Shown here piece by piece: positions 12,291-24,191 of a DNA stretch of 64,000 nucleotides (its first letter is position 1; each line of letters begins with the position of its first letter). The notes under the pieces are model-generated. The model was not told where the DNA came from. It made no database searches and saw only the letters and a list, made by a program, of their open reading frames with translations. Made by a program: the position numbers and the translations under genes. This DNA comes from Archivesica marissinica (taxonomy: Eukaryota > Mollusca > Bivalvia > Venerida > Vesicomyidae). The DNA lies in assembly GCA_014843695.1 (NCBI GenBank), contig CM026391.1, positions 34,285,597-34,349,596 of the forward strand. The letters run 5' to 3'.

Positions 12291-12545
12291 ATTAGTTGAC
12301 ATTATATCATAAATGGAAGCTAGTTTCTCATCATTTGACAACGATTTAAAGTCATTTAATGTCGACAAGGCTTTGTAGAATCTGTTTTGGTCATTGTTTA
12401 TCATGGTGGGTTGGATACCCAAATATTGACGTAGCCTTTTTCTGTCATACCTGACCTCTTGAAAATCATCTCTGAACAGCGCAAATCTCGATCCCGTGTG
12501 TTCATAGTAATTTCCTTCCCGTAACGATAGATTACCCGTAGCCAT
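12198..12545 (-). CDS. Unidentified ORF, 115 residues
   Basis: The ORF opens with an ATG at 12545 (MATGNLSLREGNYYEHTGSR). It has a charged middle (FRDDFQEVRYDRKRLRQYLG) and a helical-looking stretch (FKSLSNDEKLASIYDIMSTN). I do not recognise the family. Its composition looks coding rather than random, and codon choice is ordinary. It ends inside the 37-bp array, which seems to have disrupted its true C-terminus. It may be part of an ORF1 or gag-like protein of a retroelement, or a host exon; both are guesses. Confidence 0.35.
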   Translation of the reverse strand: MATGNLSLREGNYYEHTGSRFALFRDDFQEVRYDRKRLRQYLGIQPTMINNDQNRFYKALSTLNDFKSLSNDEKLASIYDIMSTNLAPLVLRMDGVEACTTRIEDGWSRILYHSY

Positions 12546-12954
12546 GTTGAAGCTATGATGTCTAAAACTCGTGTGATTATGTAATTGGTTGTAATTTTTT
12601 CTTTCTCTGACAAAAATGGCGTCCAACTTCTGATGGCGATGTACATGTTTATGCCAATAAAATGACTTGGACTTGACTTGTATTTAAAACGGCATGTACG
12701 GTTTACCTATATTGTTTTATACCGATAATGACTAAACATAAAGACATTCTTAGTTGTTAGCTTTCAATTAGCGACTGCTCCTCCGTTTTAACATGTATAT
12801 TATACTTTGAGTGCATGCAATGTATATCGGTAAATATTTATTGAATGGCTATGTACGTTGTAAATTTGATATATGTTTATATGTGCTGTAACGTGCATAG
12901 ATGAGACTGAAATAAAGATGAAAATTATGCTACATAAAATAGTAACCATTTCGT

Positions 12955-13184
12955 GGAAGTCGTGATAGCGCCGTGGATGCGAGTTCGCTTCAGGTGCGAA
13001 AGGTCCGGAGTTCGAGCCCCACTGGAGCCGTTACGATTGCGCCCTTAGGCAAGCCATTAAATTCCACATTGCCTCTTCTCTCTCCCTCGTGGCGATGGAT
13101 TCCATCAGGAATGAGGTCTCGAGAGTGATTTATATAAGGTGAAATAACTTGTTTCGCAATCGAGCGAAAATTAATTTGTATAAA
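12955..13184 (+). mobile_element. tRNA-derived SINE (family F)
   Basis: The head is tcgtgatagcgccgtggatg with B box gagttcgagccccac. The body contains tggattccatcaggaatgag and tctcgagagtgatttatata. The tail is acttgtttcgcaatcgagcg with aaatttgtataaac. Other members are at 32833-33066 and 40387-40538, a gap-truncated one at 61785-61877, and an array-expanded one at 53890-54525. Confidence 0.8.
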
Positions 13185-13211
13185 CAATTTCACAAATAAG
13201 GTATCTTAAGT

Positions 13212-13227
13212 GATACGCCGGCGTATC
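13212..13227. repeat. 16-bp perfect palindrome
   Basis: gatacgccggcgtatc is a perfect palindrome 33 bp outside the left end of the Academ-like transposon. The identical 16-mer recurs at 20231-20246 on the other side, and decayed versions occur near 19961 and 20060. Confidence 0.9.
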
Positions 13228-13260
13228 CAAATTAAATGTGCGCAACATACACAAACATAT

Positions 13261-13640
13261 TAGTCCGGACCCAAGGGCTGGAAATGTAGCTTAGATATAC
13301 ACCCGACTGATACTAAGGTTTGATCATTTTTTTCAAAGCTCAGGACCAATTGACATATGATGCAGGTCAGAGTACGAACATTTAGGCCGGCGAAAGTGCT
13401 CAAAATGGCCGAAATCAAAGATGGCCGCCAAAATACATATATTTTTACTTTTTAATATGAAAATGATAATTTTTGTAACCAAGCACATATGGGTAATGTT
13501 TGGTGTTTTTCATGAAGAACAATGTATGTACTGTATGAAATAGACATAATTTCTGAATATATTCCGCTAGAAATATTTCAAAATGGCGGAAATTCAAAAT
13601 GGCCACCAAAAAATGAAAATATTCATGTTATACGTTTATT
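13261..13640. repeat. Left inverted terminal repeat of the Academ-like element
   Basis: It starts tagtccggacccaaggg and matches the reverse complement of the right end through landmarks in the same order: actgatactaaggtttgat, caattgacatatgatgcag, gatggccgccaaaat, gtgtttttcatgaagaacaa and aatggcggaaattcaaaatg. Divergence of the two arms suggests some age. Bases 13641-14247 inside the element hold no ORF I can support. Confidence 0.85.
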
Positions 13641-14247
13641 ACAAATATGCGGACATTCAGACAAATTTAAATGGTTATTAAGTGCTATATTTCTATATCA
13701 GACACTTCGAAGATATTTTTAAAATGTTTCTAGTGCATGTTTCAGTGTTTGTTTGTGCTACATACGTGACGTATTGGTAAATGACACGCTGATTATTATC
13801 ACATTAGGCAGTTTTAGCGAAATTGTATTGGTGTACTGTTAAAGGTATAAAATAGGTTACAATACCAATATGATCTATTAAAGATATTTGGGAATAATAT
13901 TCGTATTGCTATGCTAAATATGTATGTAACATACGTTACATACGTTACATGTTTAAGTTCTGGATCTTTAATAATGATTACATTATTTATTATACACGAA
14001 CACTAACAACTTGAATTACTATTATATACATGCACGATATATTGTTATATATATATTGGCATATGTATATACATATATCAATCGGTCCGCAAAGGAATAA
14101 TTGGTACGTTACCTTAAATAGTTAACTTGATAATACAGGGATTATTCAACTGTTGAACAAACTAATAATTGTCTGCCCGGACTTCTCTACATATAAACCA
14201 AGAAATCAATATATTTTACCATGTACAAAAATAGTGAAGATGATTAC

Positions 14248-16818
14248 CTATGTATTGTCCTCATCGAACTGGACACGAGCACATGTATCTCGATGTCCAC
14301 GGCACGTGCAGGCTATGTCACATTGTAATCCGAATTTCTTGCATGAACAATTTCGAACGCATCGCTTTTTACATTTGCAGTACTTGTCTTTGTTTAGATT
14401 AGCTGGTACATGATTATTTGTCATAAGTGTAGGCTTCGTTTTTCCCAAAACGGTCGTCCATCCATATTTAAATGGATCAAGTGGACGAGGGGTAGGGTTA
14501 TCTGCTGAAACCCAAATATGGGTTTGAAAGAGTGCACGTAAAACATGTTTGAAAGCATCATCAGTTGGAGGTATAGCTTCCAAAGATTTCGTTCCCCCAT
14601 AATACATGTGTGCTCGCACTATGTTCAAGTTATCAAATGAAGCTTTTGTGTATAGGTATGTCAGTACTGGTGTGGCTGTATCGATAGTGTCACTAATCAA
14701 GTAATCAGTGACATTAGATCTTGTATCGTTACATAGACGGGCTAGTTCTGTGCCTTTGCCAGTTTCTTGAACAGCCTTCATAAACATCCGCTTTCCCTTA
14801 CCAAACATATACCCATTAGTGTCACAGCCACTTAATGCATGCATTAAAGGCAACATTTCACGTTCAGTTTGACTGAAATGGTGTACTAATTCATGAATTG
14901 GTATAGCGTAATCTTTTGTCTTGATGTATAGCTCATGTAGCCCATCCTCGCTTAACTTTTGAAACATATACATAGCTATAACTACTATATCTGTATCAGA
15001 AGCGCACACGATAACCTTTTCACAACCACTTGTTATTGCAGCTTTGGTATGTAGGAAGATCCGTGTGTCTGCCTCTTCATGGGTACTTGTTAGAAGTTTT
15101 TGAATGTCTTCAGGTGCATCGTATTCTCCTTTAGAGCCGATTACTTTCATTTTTATTCTGTTCCTGAATCCACCTGATAGATACAGATGGGTGTTATCAG
15201 GTAGCATATCCGAGCTAGATGACCAAATGTCAAATAGAAATTCTATGAGATTGGCTTTGCTATCACTATTTCTTACAATGTCATCAAAGTTTTTCATCAC
15301 CAAACCTTTTCGTACTTCATACTCTTTTGTGGAACCACCGCGCCTCTGTCTACATCCGCTTGATTCTTTTAGATTTACGTTGCCTCCATTACTGTCTTCG
15401 ATACCATATAAACCATCATACCTATCTGCTGCCAGATGGATGTGTTTGCATTGGTACTTTCGAAGAATATTTTCCAGTAGCCGTTTTGCATAAGTTTCAC
15501 TTTCTTCAGTTTGAAGCGGGGGCGATGCTCTGACCATTCCCATTACGTCAACAACTAACCCAGTTTCAAATTCTGACTGGTTGATTTCAGGTGGCCAGTC
15601 ATCCATTTCTGCTCTCTTTTTCATGATATCTAATAGGGATGCTTTGTTTCCAGTTCTCAAATAGACGCCATGGCTCTCCTGATCCATTTCACATATAGAT
15701 GGTGGATATGATCTTAGTTCATGTTTCATGAGTTCCTCCAAGTAATCAGTATCGGTGGCGTCTCTGTTGAGTTCTAGTAAAGCTCTTTTCAAAACTTTGA
15801 TTTCACTTGTTAAGTCATTCTTGGATTTGATATACTTCTTGTTTGCCTTTGGAAGCTTTTCCATATCTGTAAAGGTCTTCAGATTAAGCCTGCAAGGTTT
15901 ATTATTCTGTACATAACTGCGTATTGCATTTTCTCCAAACAGTTCTATCCCAAGTAGATCACAGGTTATTTCCTCAGTGGCTTTAAGTCCGTTTTCAATA
16001 TTTACTAACGATCTACTTTCTGAATAAGTGAACGGATTTATCATTTCCTCATGTACTGTTTCAATGATGGCTTGTCTATTCTTCACCTCTCGTTTGCGAG
16101 TAGCTACATTGTCCTCATGATGGACTATCTCGGAATCATCCAGGTGGAGCATTGCCTTTACAGCTGAGGATACTGCTGCACAAAATGGTAAGGTTACAAA
16201 CCACTTCTCCTCTGTCTGGGCCTTAAGTGTTGCTCCTTTAAGTCCTGCTTGGCCGGTTTTACCCTTTGCGTCACAGTTCTGCGAACATTCCAGAGCCATG
16301 TCCGTCCATATACCATTAAAACTGCCACCAGCTCTCTTAACTATAAAGTGTCCATGCTGGAACTGTTCTTCAACGTATGGGGCTGTTTCGGGCAAGCTTC
16401 TCATATCGTCAAGATATGTAACAATTGCTTTCACATATTTGTGGTGGTCAGCAGCGGCTATGATTTTTATCATTGAGGACACCGCTGCCAAATGTTCATT
16501 CCAAACACCCTCTCGCTCAGCATGTATATATAGAAGGACTGTTTCAATCATGGATACATATTTCATCCAAAATGCATGTGTTTTGAACTCGGATCGGATT
16601 CGGTTAAATTCATTGATTGCTGTTTTCAATTTTGACAAACAACTGCGCATTTTCGACAGAGTTTCAAGAATCTGTGCTTTGTCCTTGGTTATCAGAAATT
16701 CATTTAGAACAGTAATATTTTCACCGAGTTCTGCAAAGGTTCCAAGTTCGTCTTCAACATCCCGTTCAACGCAATAGTTTTTCAAAAGCTGTCCACCACA
16801 ACGACAACATACCTTCAT
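14248..16818 (-). pseudogene. Academ-like transposase, C-terminal piece with XPG nuclease and CXC cluster
   Basis: This is an open 856-codon stretch, though its ATG is probably not the real start because the frame continues from the piece upstream through a frameshift near 16766-16818. Around residue 100 it has HAEREGVWNEHL, a motif familiar in this metazoan family. Near 577-585 is EADTRIF, near 608 SDTDIVV, and near 659-675 HALSGCDTNGYMFGKGKR. These match the acidic EAxA, xDxD and GCD-x-GxGxK order of the XPG/FEN1 nuclease fold. Residues from about 811 carry C-x-C-x3-C-x3-C-x-C-x6-C-x3-C-x-C, close to a tesmin/TSO1 CXC domain. The reading frame is otherwise intact, so damage to the element is limited. 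Confidence 0.75.
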
Positions 16819-17161
16819 GAACTCTCATGTGTGCATTGATCGCCTGGTAGTATCCCTTTCCTGAAAGGATTTTGTTGGCTGTACCCTCCAGCATTATTTG
16901 GCTAGACACTAATAGCGTCCTAAGGCCAGATCCAGTCATAAACTTCCCAACAGCTCCAAGATAGTTCATCAAAAGATGGAAGCCTCCTAAGCGCAACACT
17001 AGATTTGGGTAATCATCTGGGGTTACCTTTCGAAGTGTGTAACTTATCTCATATATTGCTTGATCTTGTGTGATTACAGTGTGTTGCAGTCCAAGCTTGG
17101 CACTTGCTTTTATGCATATTTGCAAAGCTTCTCTTACTACATTTGGATTAGTAGGAGGACT
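16766..17161 (-). pseudogene. Academ-like transposase, middle piece
   Basis: The frame is the same as that of the upstream piece, interrupted only by TAA at 17162-17164. It encodes ITQDQAIYE, a candidate second catalytic aspartate, and then VLRLGGFHLLMNYLGAVGKF, a strongly conserved block that I recall from many repeated invertebrate proteins. It runs off into a different frame at 16766-16818, where the downstream 856-codon piece takes over, so a 1- or 2-base indel occurred there. The change lies near the A-rich run in gaaaaacta. Confidence 0.7.
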
Positions 17162-19126
17162 TTAAATGAAAGGGCAATACCCTATAGCTGTAGGTGAGGA
17201 CTTTGTCTGACTTATAGCAGCATTGAAGACTTTCCAGCCTGGACAGTCAATATCGACCTCGAGCAGCTTTGTTGGACAAAGCCTAGCTGCTGCCCAGCAC
17301 AGATTCAACTCCGAGGTGTCACCGCCTGACTCTTGGTGTAGAATCCACTCTGTGTCTACAGGGGTAATTGATTGCATGTCTCGGCGCAATTTTCGTATTT
17401 CAAATACATGATGAAGGTATTCTAGACAACCTGACTCCCCAAGACTACCCTTGCTAGATACACGTTTAGGGATACTTCCCATGGAACCCCCGTGTAACAC
17501 CTTCTCTAATTCACAGCCTTGATACATCACCATGCTGGTGACATGCATGCTTTTCCCGTCTAACGTACATTCTGAAAAGTCTAAATTGTCAATAGCATAC
17601 TGTGTAAATATTCCCGGTACGATGTTTGATGGAATGAAAATATTGTCTTCCGAGCACTTATCTGTAATATCCAGAGCAACTGATGTTAGTATTCTTTGAA
17701 GTTCTGTATAACTAATACATAGTCCTAGTCTATGTAAAACTGTCATCAAGTCCTTGCTCCTTGTCTTGTGGTATACATATACAGCAAGACCAACATGTTG
17801 TGGGGTTTTGACACCAGTTTTAAGAAATACTACATTTTGGGACAAGTTGAGAACTCTCTCATTCATCAATAGTCCTGACCTGTCATTGTTCAAAAGACAA
17901 TCATCGCAATTCACTCTGCCGTCTTTGTCTATGGGTATGTCGGCTATATCTGGTTTGTCATACAGTATAAACGCTATCAAGTTATGTAGACTATTTGGAA
18001 CTATACTACAGGCCTGATTGTAGTCAACATTCCATGAATCGTTTTCATTCTCCTTTTCGTTGCATTTCATATTCTTCAAGTCCGCCTTTATCTTTTGTGC
18101 AGCTTGAAACATCACTTTGTTCATGATATCACTCTCAGAATCATTTGGAACTTCGTCATCAGAGCTTGGCAATGCAATGTAATTATCTTCTAGATTTTGT
18201 TTAAGGTCCACCAATGCCGATATCAATTTACCTGCTGATAAAGAAGCTGAGCAAATCAGTTCGGATTTATTATTATCTTGGGGCCAGAACAGAATAGAAT
18301 CTGCATATGTTTTGCGTAGCCTTCGCTTTAGAGATTGATTCCGATAAGTTTCTGCCACTTCTGGTAACACACCTGTCTCCTTTAAGTATCTTCTGTATGT
18401 TGCATTTAGCGTATTAAGGTACGTCAGCTTTCCATTCTTTAACAAGCTTTCCATATCAGCGCACAGTTTTTTATAAGCTTCATTGTATATTGAATATTTC
18501 TCTTCTCCTGATACCGGTCTAACTTTGTTTCGCAGTATTAAATAGCAACTTCTATGATACCTGACTTCATAAGCAATCATGTCAATTGAACACACCCCGT
18601 CTCCTTGAATTCTGCGTAAAATGGTTTCATCATTTACATCATTTGCACTCTTGTAAATACTGCATTGAACCTCATTTGTCATTACCGTAACCATTTTTTC
18701 ATGTTTCTTTTTACCAGAAAGCCTTGCTTTCCCACATATGATACACATTTCTTTATATTCGAACTCCGGAATATGCTGTCTAGTAGAGTGTCTCTTTTCA
18801 CTACTAGATGATGTAACTGGCGACAACTTTCTCTTTCTAGCGTGAACATTTCGCTTACTTGTCCACGATGTGCGACACTTTTCATGCCAAACAGGATTTT
18901 GATCATAGAACACCGAGTCAGATGTTATGTCAAGTTGTAAACGTTGAGCAACGTCATCGCGTCTCGAGTTAGCTGTATCAGTAATAGTCTCAAAACTCTT
19001 TTCTTTTATTTGCTGAGGTTTTTCTTTAGTAATGGTTTGGCATATTATGCACTGCTCGAAATTTATAGTGGTTTTCAAGTTCTTTTCAGGACTGGGAAGC
19101 AGTGAAACAACATTTGAATCCATCAT
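17162..19126 (-). pseudogene. Academ-like transposase, N-terminal piece
   Basis: The ORF begins with two adjacent methionines (MMDSNVVSLLPSPEKN) and is open for 654 codons. It has two C-x2-C...H-x2-C fingers: CIIC near residue 26 with WHEKC near 80, and CIIC near 128 with YHRSC near 193. A candidate first catalytic aspartate lies in AIDNLDFSECTLDGKSMHVT near residue 510. The TAA at 17162-17164 follows YCPFI, and the frame continues as SPPTNPNVVREAL, which points to a point nonsense mutation. No intron boundary fits there. Confidence 0.72.
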
Positions 19127-19559
19127 GTAACATTTATAGTTCGATTATTCTTTTACCTGACATAAACACATCCATTAATATAATATTTTCTTCTTCAGAC
19201 AACACCTTAGCAAATGGCGGATATGTGTCAAAGGGGAGCAACTCAGTATAAACTATTTGTATACCTGTATAATATACATGTACGTAGTATGCATTACATG
19301 CAATCAATTGTATAATATATATTTGCATTCATACAATAAATAGACTGGAATCTTACTATTTGCTTAATATACAATTTTGATATTATTGAGCTTTATCATA
19401 ATTATGAAGTTTTTACTTTTTTTGGCCTGAAATGAAACTAAAATACTAAAGGGATAAATAAAAAAATACAACTAAGTAATGTTTTTAAAAAACATCTTCT
19501 ATGTGTCTGTTATTTGTATAATCCTCCAAATATTCATTATATTTGGATTTGATCCAGTA

Positions 19560-19908
19560 AGTAGTGTCCTAAACATACAGTAAGCGTTTATTAGTATATT
19601 GGCCGCCATCTTGAATTTCGGCTATTTTCAAATATCTATCATGGAATATTTGTAGCATTTATGTTCATTTTATACACAATACATATTGTTCTTCATAAAA
19701 CACTCCACACATTACCTCCTATATGTTTTATGACAAAAATATTTGTTTCTCACAGAACAGAACACAAATTGTAATTTTGGCGGCCATCTTTATCTGCATC
19801 ACATGCTAATTGACCCTGTCTATCGAAAAAATGCATCAAAGCTTAGTATCAATCGGATGTATACCTTTGTGAAAATTTGCACGATAGCCACTTCTTGGGT
19901 CCGGACTA
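19560..19908. repeat. Right inverted terminal repeat of the Academ-like element
   Basis: It is the inverse of 13261-13640, ending cttcttgggtccggacta followed by TAT. Order-preserving landmarks are ggccgccatcttgaatttcg, gttcttcataaaacac, ttggcggccatcttt, catgctaattgaccctg and gcttagtatcaatcggatg. Bases 19127-19559 are presumably the transposase upstream region; nothing more specific is visible there. Confidence 0.85.
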
Positions 19909-20340
19909 TATATACGATAACGTCACATAGAAATAAGTTTAGTATTATTGTCTATGAAATGATACGCCTGTGCATCAACATAACATTTTCATAAAATTAA
20001 TGTTAAAAGATAGACGAAACATCAAACAGAAATGATTTTAGTAAAATTGTCTATGAAATGATACGCACGTGTATCAACATAAAATCGTCATCAATATGAA
20101 ACGACAAGATGCGACATTAAAGTAGAAATACATTGAGTAAAGTGTCTGTGAACATGAAAGTCTTCAGAAATGTGACAAGACAGATATGACATAAAACATA
20201 GAATAATTGTAGTAAGATTGTCTCTGAAATGATACGCCGGCGTATCAACAAAAAGAAATCTCTAGAAATGTAAAAGATAATAAAAAAGCTGGCTATACAC
20301 GTGTGATTCTTGTACAGTATGTTGCATGAAAACACACAAC
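19909..20340. repeat. Degenerate tandem copies with a palindromic core
   Basis: Segments of about 85-100 bp repeat the string tgtctatgaaatgatacgc followed by gtatcaacataa or a variant. Copies lie near 19950, 20050 and 20220, and a more decayed one near 20140 lacks the palindrome. The best preserved core is the palindrome gatacgccggcgtatc at 20231-20246. The Academ-like element appears to have landed within or beside this repeat. Confidence 0.55.
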
Positions 20341-20463
20341 TTGTTAACTAATTTCCTATTATTTTGAGTTTGATACCACTTGTATCTGGTTCAAATACCA
20401 AGCGCTCCCTTGAACACTATGCTGGTTTTCAAATGGTATGACGCAAACATGTTGCTGACTTCT

Positions 20464-20954
<491 letters not shown>

Positions 20955-21683
20955 TGTCGTCGTCGTCGTCAAATGCAACAACAACAGTAAATTAATGAAT
21001 TTGGCGTGATGCGTAGGACCAAGGATTGGATTCGGAAAGGATTAGGCCTACTGATATTCATAAGAGGTGTCATAAGTCAGAAATGACTAGACATTTCACT
21101 ATTATATTATAAATTTGGCAACTTTAAAATGCCCTTTGTTGTCTCGAAATATAATTTAAATACGTATTTTCAATATGATTGATAATACCTTTGTTATACA
21201 AGCACACCATAGAGGCAAATGTTTTTGGTACTATTTATAAAGAGATCTGTGACGTGAAGTTAACAAAAAATATTAAAGGGACATGTTTGTTGTATAAACG
21301 CTCTATAATTATATATATTACAACAACATCTTTCACGATTTAAACTTCAATGAGATAGAGACGGTGCTTTATTCATTTTTTTCACGGTATGTCAATTTTG
21401 CACTCCCAAAACTCTTTCTGTTACTTTGTAAACAAGAAACACAATACGGATCTGTAGTTACATACAGACAACATTAACAGTGAACGAACATTACCTTTTG
21501 TAAGCTGACGTTTATTTTCATTTGAATAGAAGCATCAATACCATGTAGTACCATTCAATTATTATATATAATCTAACTTTAAATACCGAAATCATTAAAG
21601 TGACATTACATAGCAAAACGCAAATATATACATGTTTACGTATCTATAGTGTTGCTACCTCAAATTCTTCCGAACTAATTCCA

Positions 21684-21975
21684 ATGTGTGTTTTTACGTT
21701 TATTTATCATCGCTACCGGTTGCCCATATGAGCGACGCCTCCTGAAGAGATTAGTCATTTTAGATGTTTGGAGGATAATGCAATGATACAGACAGATACC
21801 CATTCCAGAGTCTACTCTGGTTCTGTTAAGTGCACGGTGTAAAGCACCGATATTAGATCTCGATTTAACGTCCCATCTGAAAGACTGTTACTTTTATTAT
21901 GGTCAGACGGGGGATCGAACCTGCGATCCCTGGATTGCCAGTCCAATGTGTTACTACTGGACTACAGATCCGTCT
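21684..21975 (-). mobile_element. tRNA-derived SINE (family C), full length
   Basis: In the minus direction there is a head tgtagtccagtagtaacaca with B box ggttcgatccccc, a body with cggtgctttacaccgtgcac and agaaccagagtagactctgg in related copies, and a tail cggtagcgatgataaataaa plus cgt and an acacac end. It faces a separate tail fragment at 22031-22116. Confidence 0.85.
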
Positions 21976-22030
21976 ATACTAATTCCAACAATAACTTTCT
22001 ATCAATAAATTGTGTGTGAGAATAACTAGA

Positions 22031-22116
22031 ATCTAAAATAACTAATCTCTTCAGGAGGCGTCGCTCATATGGGCAACCGGTAGCGACGATAAATAAACGT
22101 AAAACACACACACACA
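22031..22116 (+). mobile_element. SINE family C, tail fragment in opposite orientation
   Basis: It contains atctaaaataactaatctct, gcgtcgctcatatgggcaac and ataaataaacgtaaaacaca, the last third of the SINE. Together with 21684-21760 it makes an inverted repeat of about 80 bp separated by some 270 bp. Confidence 0.85.
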
Positions 22117-22245
22117 ATTGTGTTTAAAGTATTGTTAAGACATACGTTCTGAGCTATTTCAAAGCCCGACACCTCACACTCGTGTGCACGACTAGGCAGA
22201 ACAGTTTTAATTGGATATCCATTGGTAAATCATTGTTATAGATTA

Positions 22246-22503
22246 TCATGTACAGTATGTGTATTGCCTTTTCGCCTGGGTAGAAAGTAATTGTCTTGCG
22301 CTTAAAAGGCTACCAGATGATGACAATAATATACCTAAATATTTATATTCTTTTGCAACCTCAATGTGCTCGTCATTTAGAAAGTTGCGTGGTCTGTTAG
22401 ATTCAAACCATATTATAGTTTTACTCGTATCGATTGATAGCTTCCAAGTTTTACAATAGTTAAAGACCGTGCTACGGTCAGACACCGCTATTGAAATTTC
22501 CAT
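22246..22503 (-). pseudogene. LINE reverse transcriptase fragment
   Basis: About 85 codons on the minus strand match the region just after the YADD motif of the LINE at 45-49 kb: NYCKTWKLSIDTSKTIIWF corresponds to DYCNDWHLKVNISKTKIIVF, and YKYLGILLSSSGSLLSARQL to YHCLGVTFSSSGSFLKARKH. The piece is truncated on both sides. Bases 22504-22969 contain no supported gene. Confidence 0.75.
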
Positions 22504-22969
22504 AGTCCACCATTATAACACATAGTGCCATTAGATTTTCCCCAAAAATAGTTTTGCACAAAAGACAGTAGTTGTCAACAGACTGGCCGTTGAGCCACAG
22601 AAAAATGCAAATTTCAATGCGGTTGAACATTGCGGTTTTTTTTATTTCCCACTAAAGGCATCCCCCTTCTCTGAACGCAATTTTGGTGGCGAGTGTTGCA
22701 CCACTGACACCTGCATTTATAATATGATGTTTATTGGTCAACAAATAGTATGCAAATATTATACAATATTCCAAAATGCAGCTCATATATTATATTTTAA
22801 TGTGTATTAGTCATTTTCACTATTTGTGACAACACCTACTCAGCCAATCAGTTCATGTATCAATAACTCTTAAGGGCTTCCATACACCTTTTCAACCAAT
22901 CCCAGACCACTATATCAATAACACCGTCTGACCTAAAGTAATTTTTGAAATTCCTCACGAGTATCGCTA

Positions 22970-23744
22970 ATAATAATACCGGGTAGTACCATCTGCATAA
23001 TACCGGGTAGTACCATCTGTATAATACCGGGTAGTACCATCTGCATAATACCGGGTAGTACCATCTGCATAATACCGGGTAGTACCATCTACATAATACC
23101 GGGTAGTACCATCTGCATAATACCGGGTAGTACCATCTGCATAATACCGGGTAGTACCATCTACATAATACCGGGTAGTACCATCTGCATAATACCAGGT
23201 AGTACCATCTACATAATACCGGGTAGTACCATCTGCATAATACCGGGTAGTACCATCTACATAATACCGGGTAGTACCATCTGCATAAGTAATACCGGGT
23301 AGTACCATCTGTATAATACCGGGTAGTACCATCTGTATAATACCGGGTAGTACCATCTGCATAATACCGGGTAGTACCATCTGCATAAGTAATACCGGGT
23401 AGTACCATCTGCATAAGTAATACCGGGTAGTACCATCTGTATAATACCGGGTAGTACCATCTGTATAATACCGGGTAGTACCATCTGCATAATACCGGGT
23501 AGTACCATCTGCATAATACCGGGTAGTACCATCTGCATAATACCGGGTAGTACCATCTGCATAATACCGGGTAGTACCATCTGCATAATACCGGGTAGTA
23601 CCATCTGCATAATACCGGGTAGTACCATCTGCATAATACCGGGTAGTACCATCTGTATAATACCGGGTAGTACCATCTGCATAATACCGGGTAGTACCAT
23701 CTGCATAAGTAATACCGGGTAGTACCATCTGCATAAGTAATACT
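22970..23744. repeat. 24-bp minisatellite array
   Basis: About 31 copies of ataccgggtagtaccatctg plus cata. Some units carry an extra agta, giving 28 bp (cataagtaata), near 23288, 23388, 23413, 23706 and 23731. A period of eight codons gives spurious ADGTTRYY or CRWYYPVL repeats on the minus strand. The unit contains the small palindrome ggtagtacc. Bases 23745-24191 hold nothing I can identify. Confidence 0.97.
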
Positions 23745-24191
23745 ATACGTTAGACATAGGTTTATGTCTGTGGTTATGTTAGTGAGCTGGTGTATAGTCT
23801 CATTTTTTTAAATTTAAAGATACATTTCTGGTCAAAATCACTTAAGCAAGTTCTAAGGTTTTATCTTTTAATTAACTTGTACTAATTATAAACGTTGTGA
23901 CCATTATTAACTTATTACCCAAGTGGCTCAGTAAACAAATTGTCACGTGATCATAATTTTTAAAAAAATCTAGAAATAGCACATAGGGTATAGATAGTAT
24001 TAGCATCACCGATTGTTTCCGGGCATTTCCGTGGGGCTTATCAATGGCCGGGGATCAAATATGACATATTTTATCCAGTCTCATGCGCTTAGTAATTCAC
24101 AATAGCGAAGAACTGACTGCGTAATTCGTTTTTAGCATGTTTTAGTCATATTGTAAGTATAAAACCTGGATACGCACTCATATATTGTTAT

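Larger units (their letters stand above)
13261..19908 (-). mobile_element. DNA transposon with XPG-like nuclease, probably Academ superfamily
   Basis: The element is bounded by inverted termini starting tagtccggacccaag, with TAT directly repeated outside both ends (3-bp target-site duplication). Inverted similarity, diverged, runs about 350 bp inwards. The minus strand encodes a transposase in three pieces (19126 to 14248) separated by an in-frame stop and a frameshift. The protein carries paired C-x2-C/H-x2-C fingers, candidate DDE residues, an XPG/FEN1-like nuclease signature and a C-terminal CXC cysteine cluster. From memory, Academ elements carry an XPG nuclease and make 3-4 bp duplications, so that is the best assignment; I cannot run the search. 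This copy is almost certainly non-autonomous now. Confidence 0.7.

Noticed and set aside
15104..18017. Plus-strand ORFs of 60-159 residues
   Set aside because: Shadows of the Academ-like transposase pieces.
22860..23734. ORFs with ADGTTRYY and CRWYYPVL repeats
   Set aside because: The 24-bp array has a period divisible by three and no stops on the minus strand; two frames give different peptides from the same DNA.
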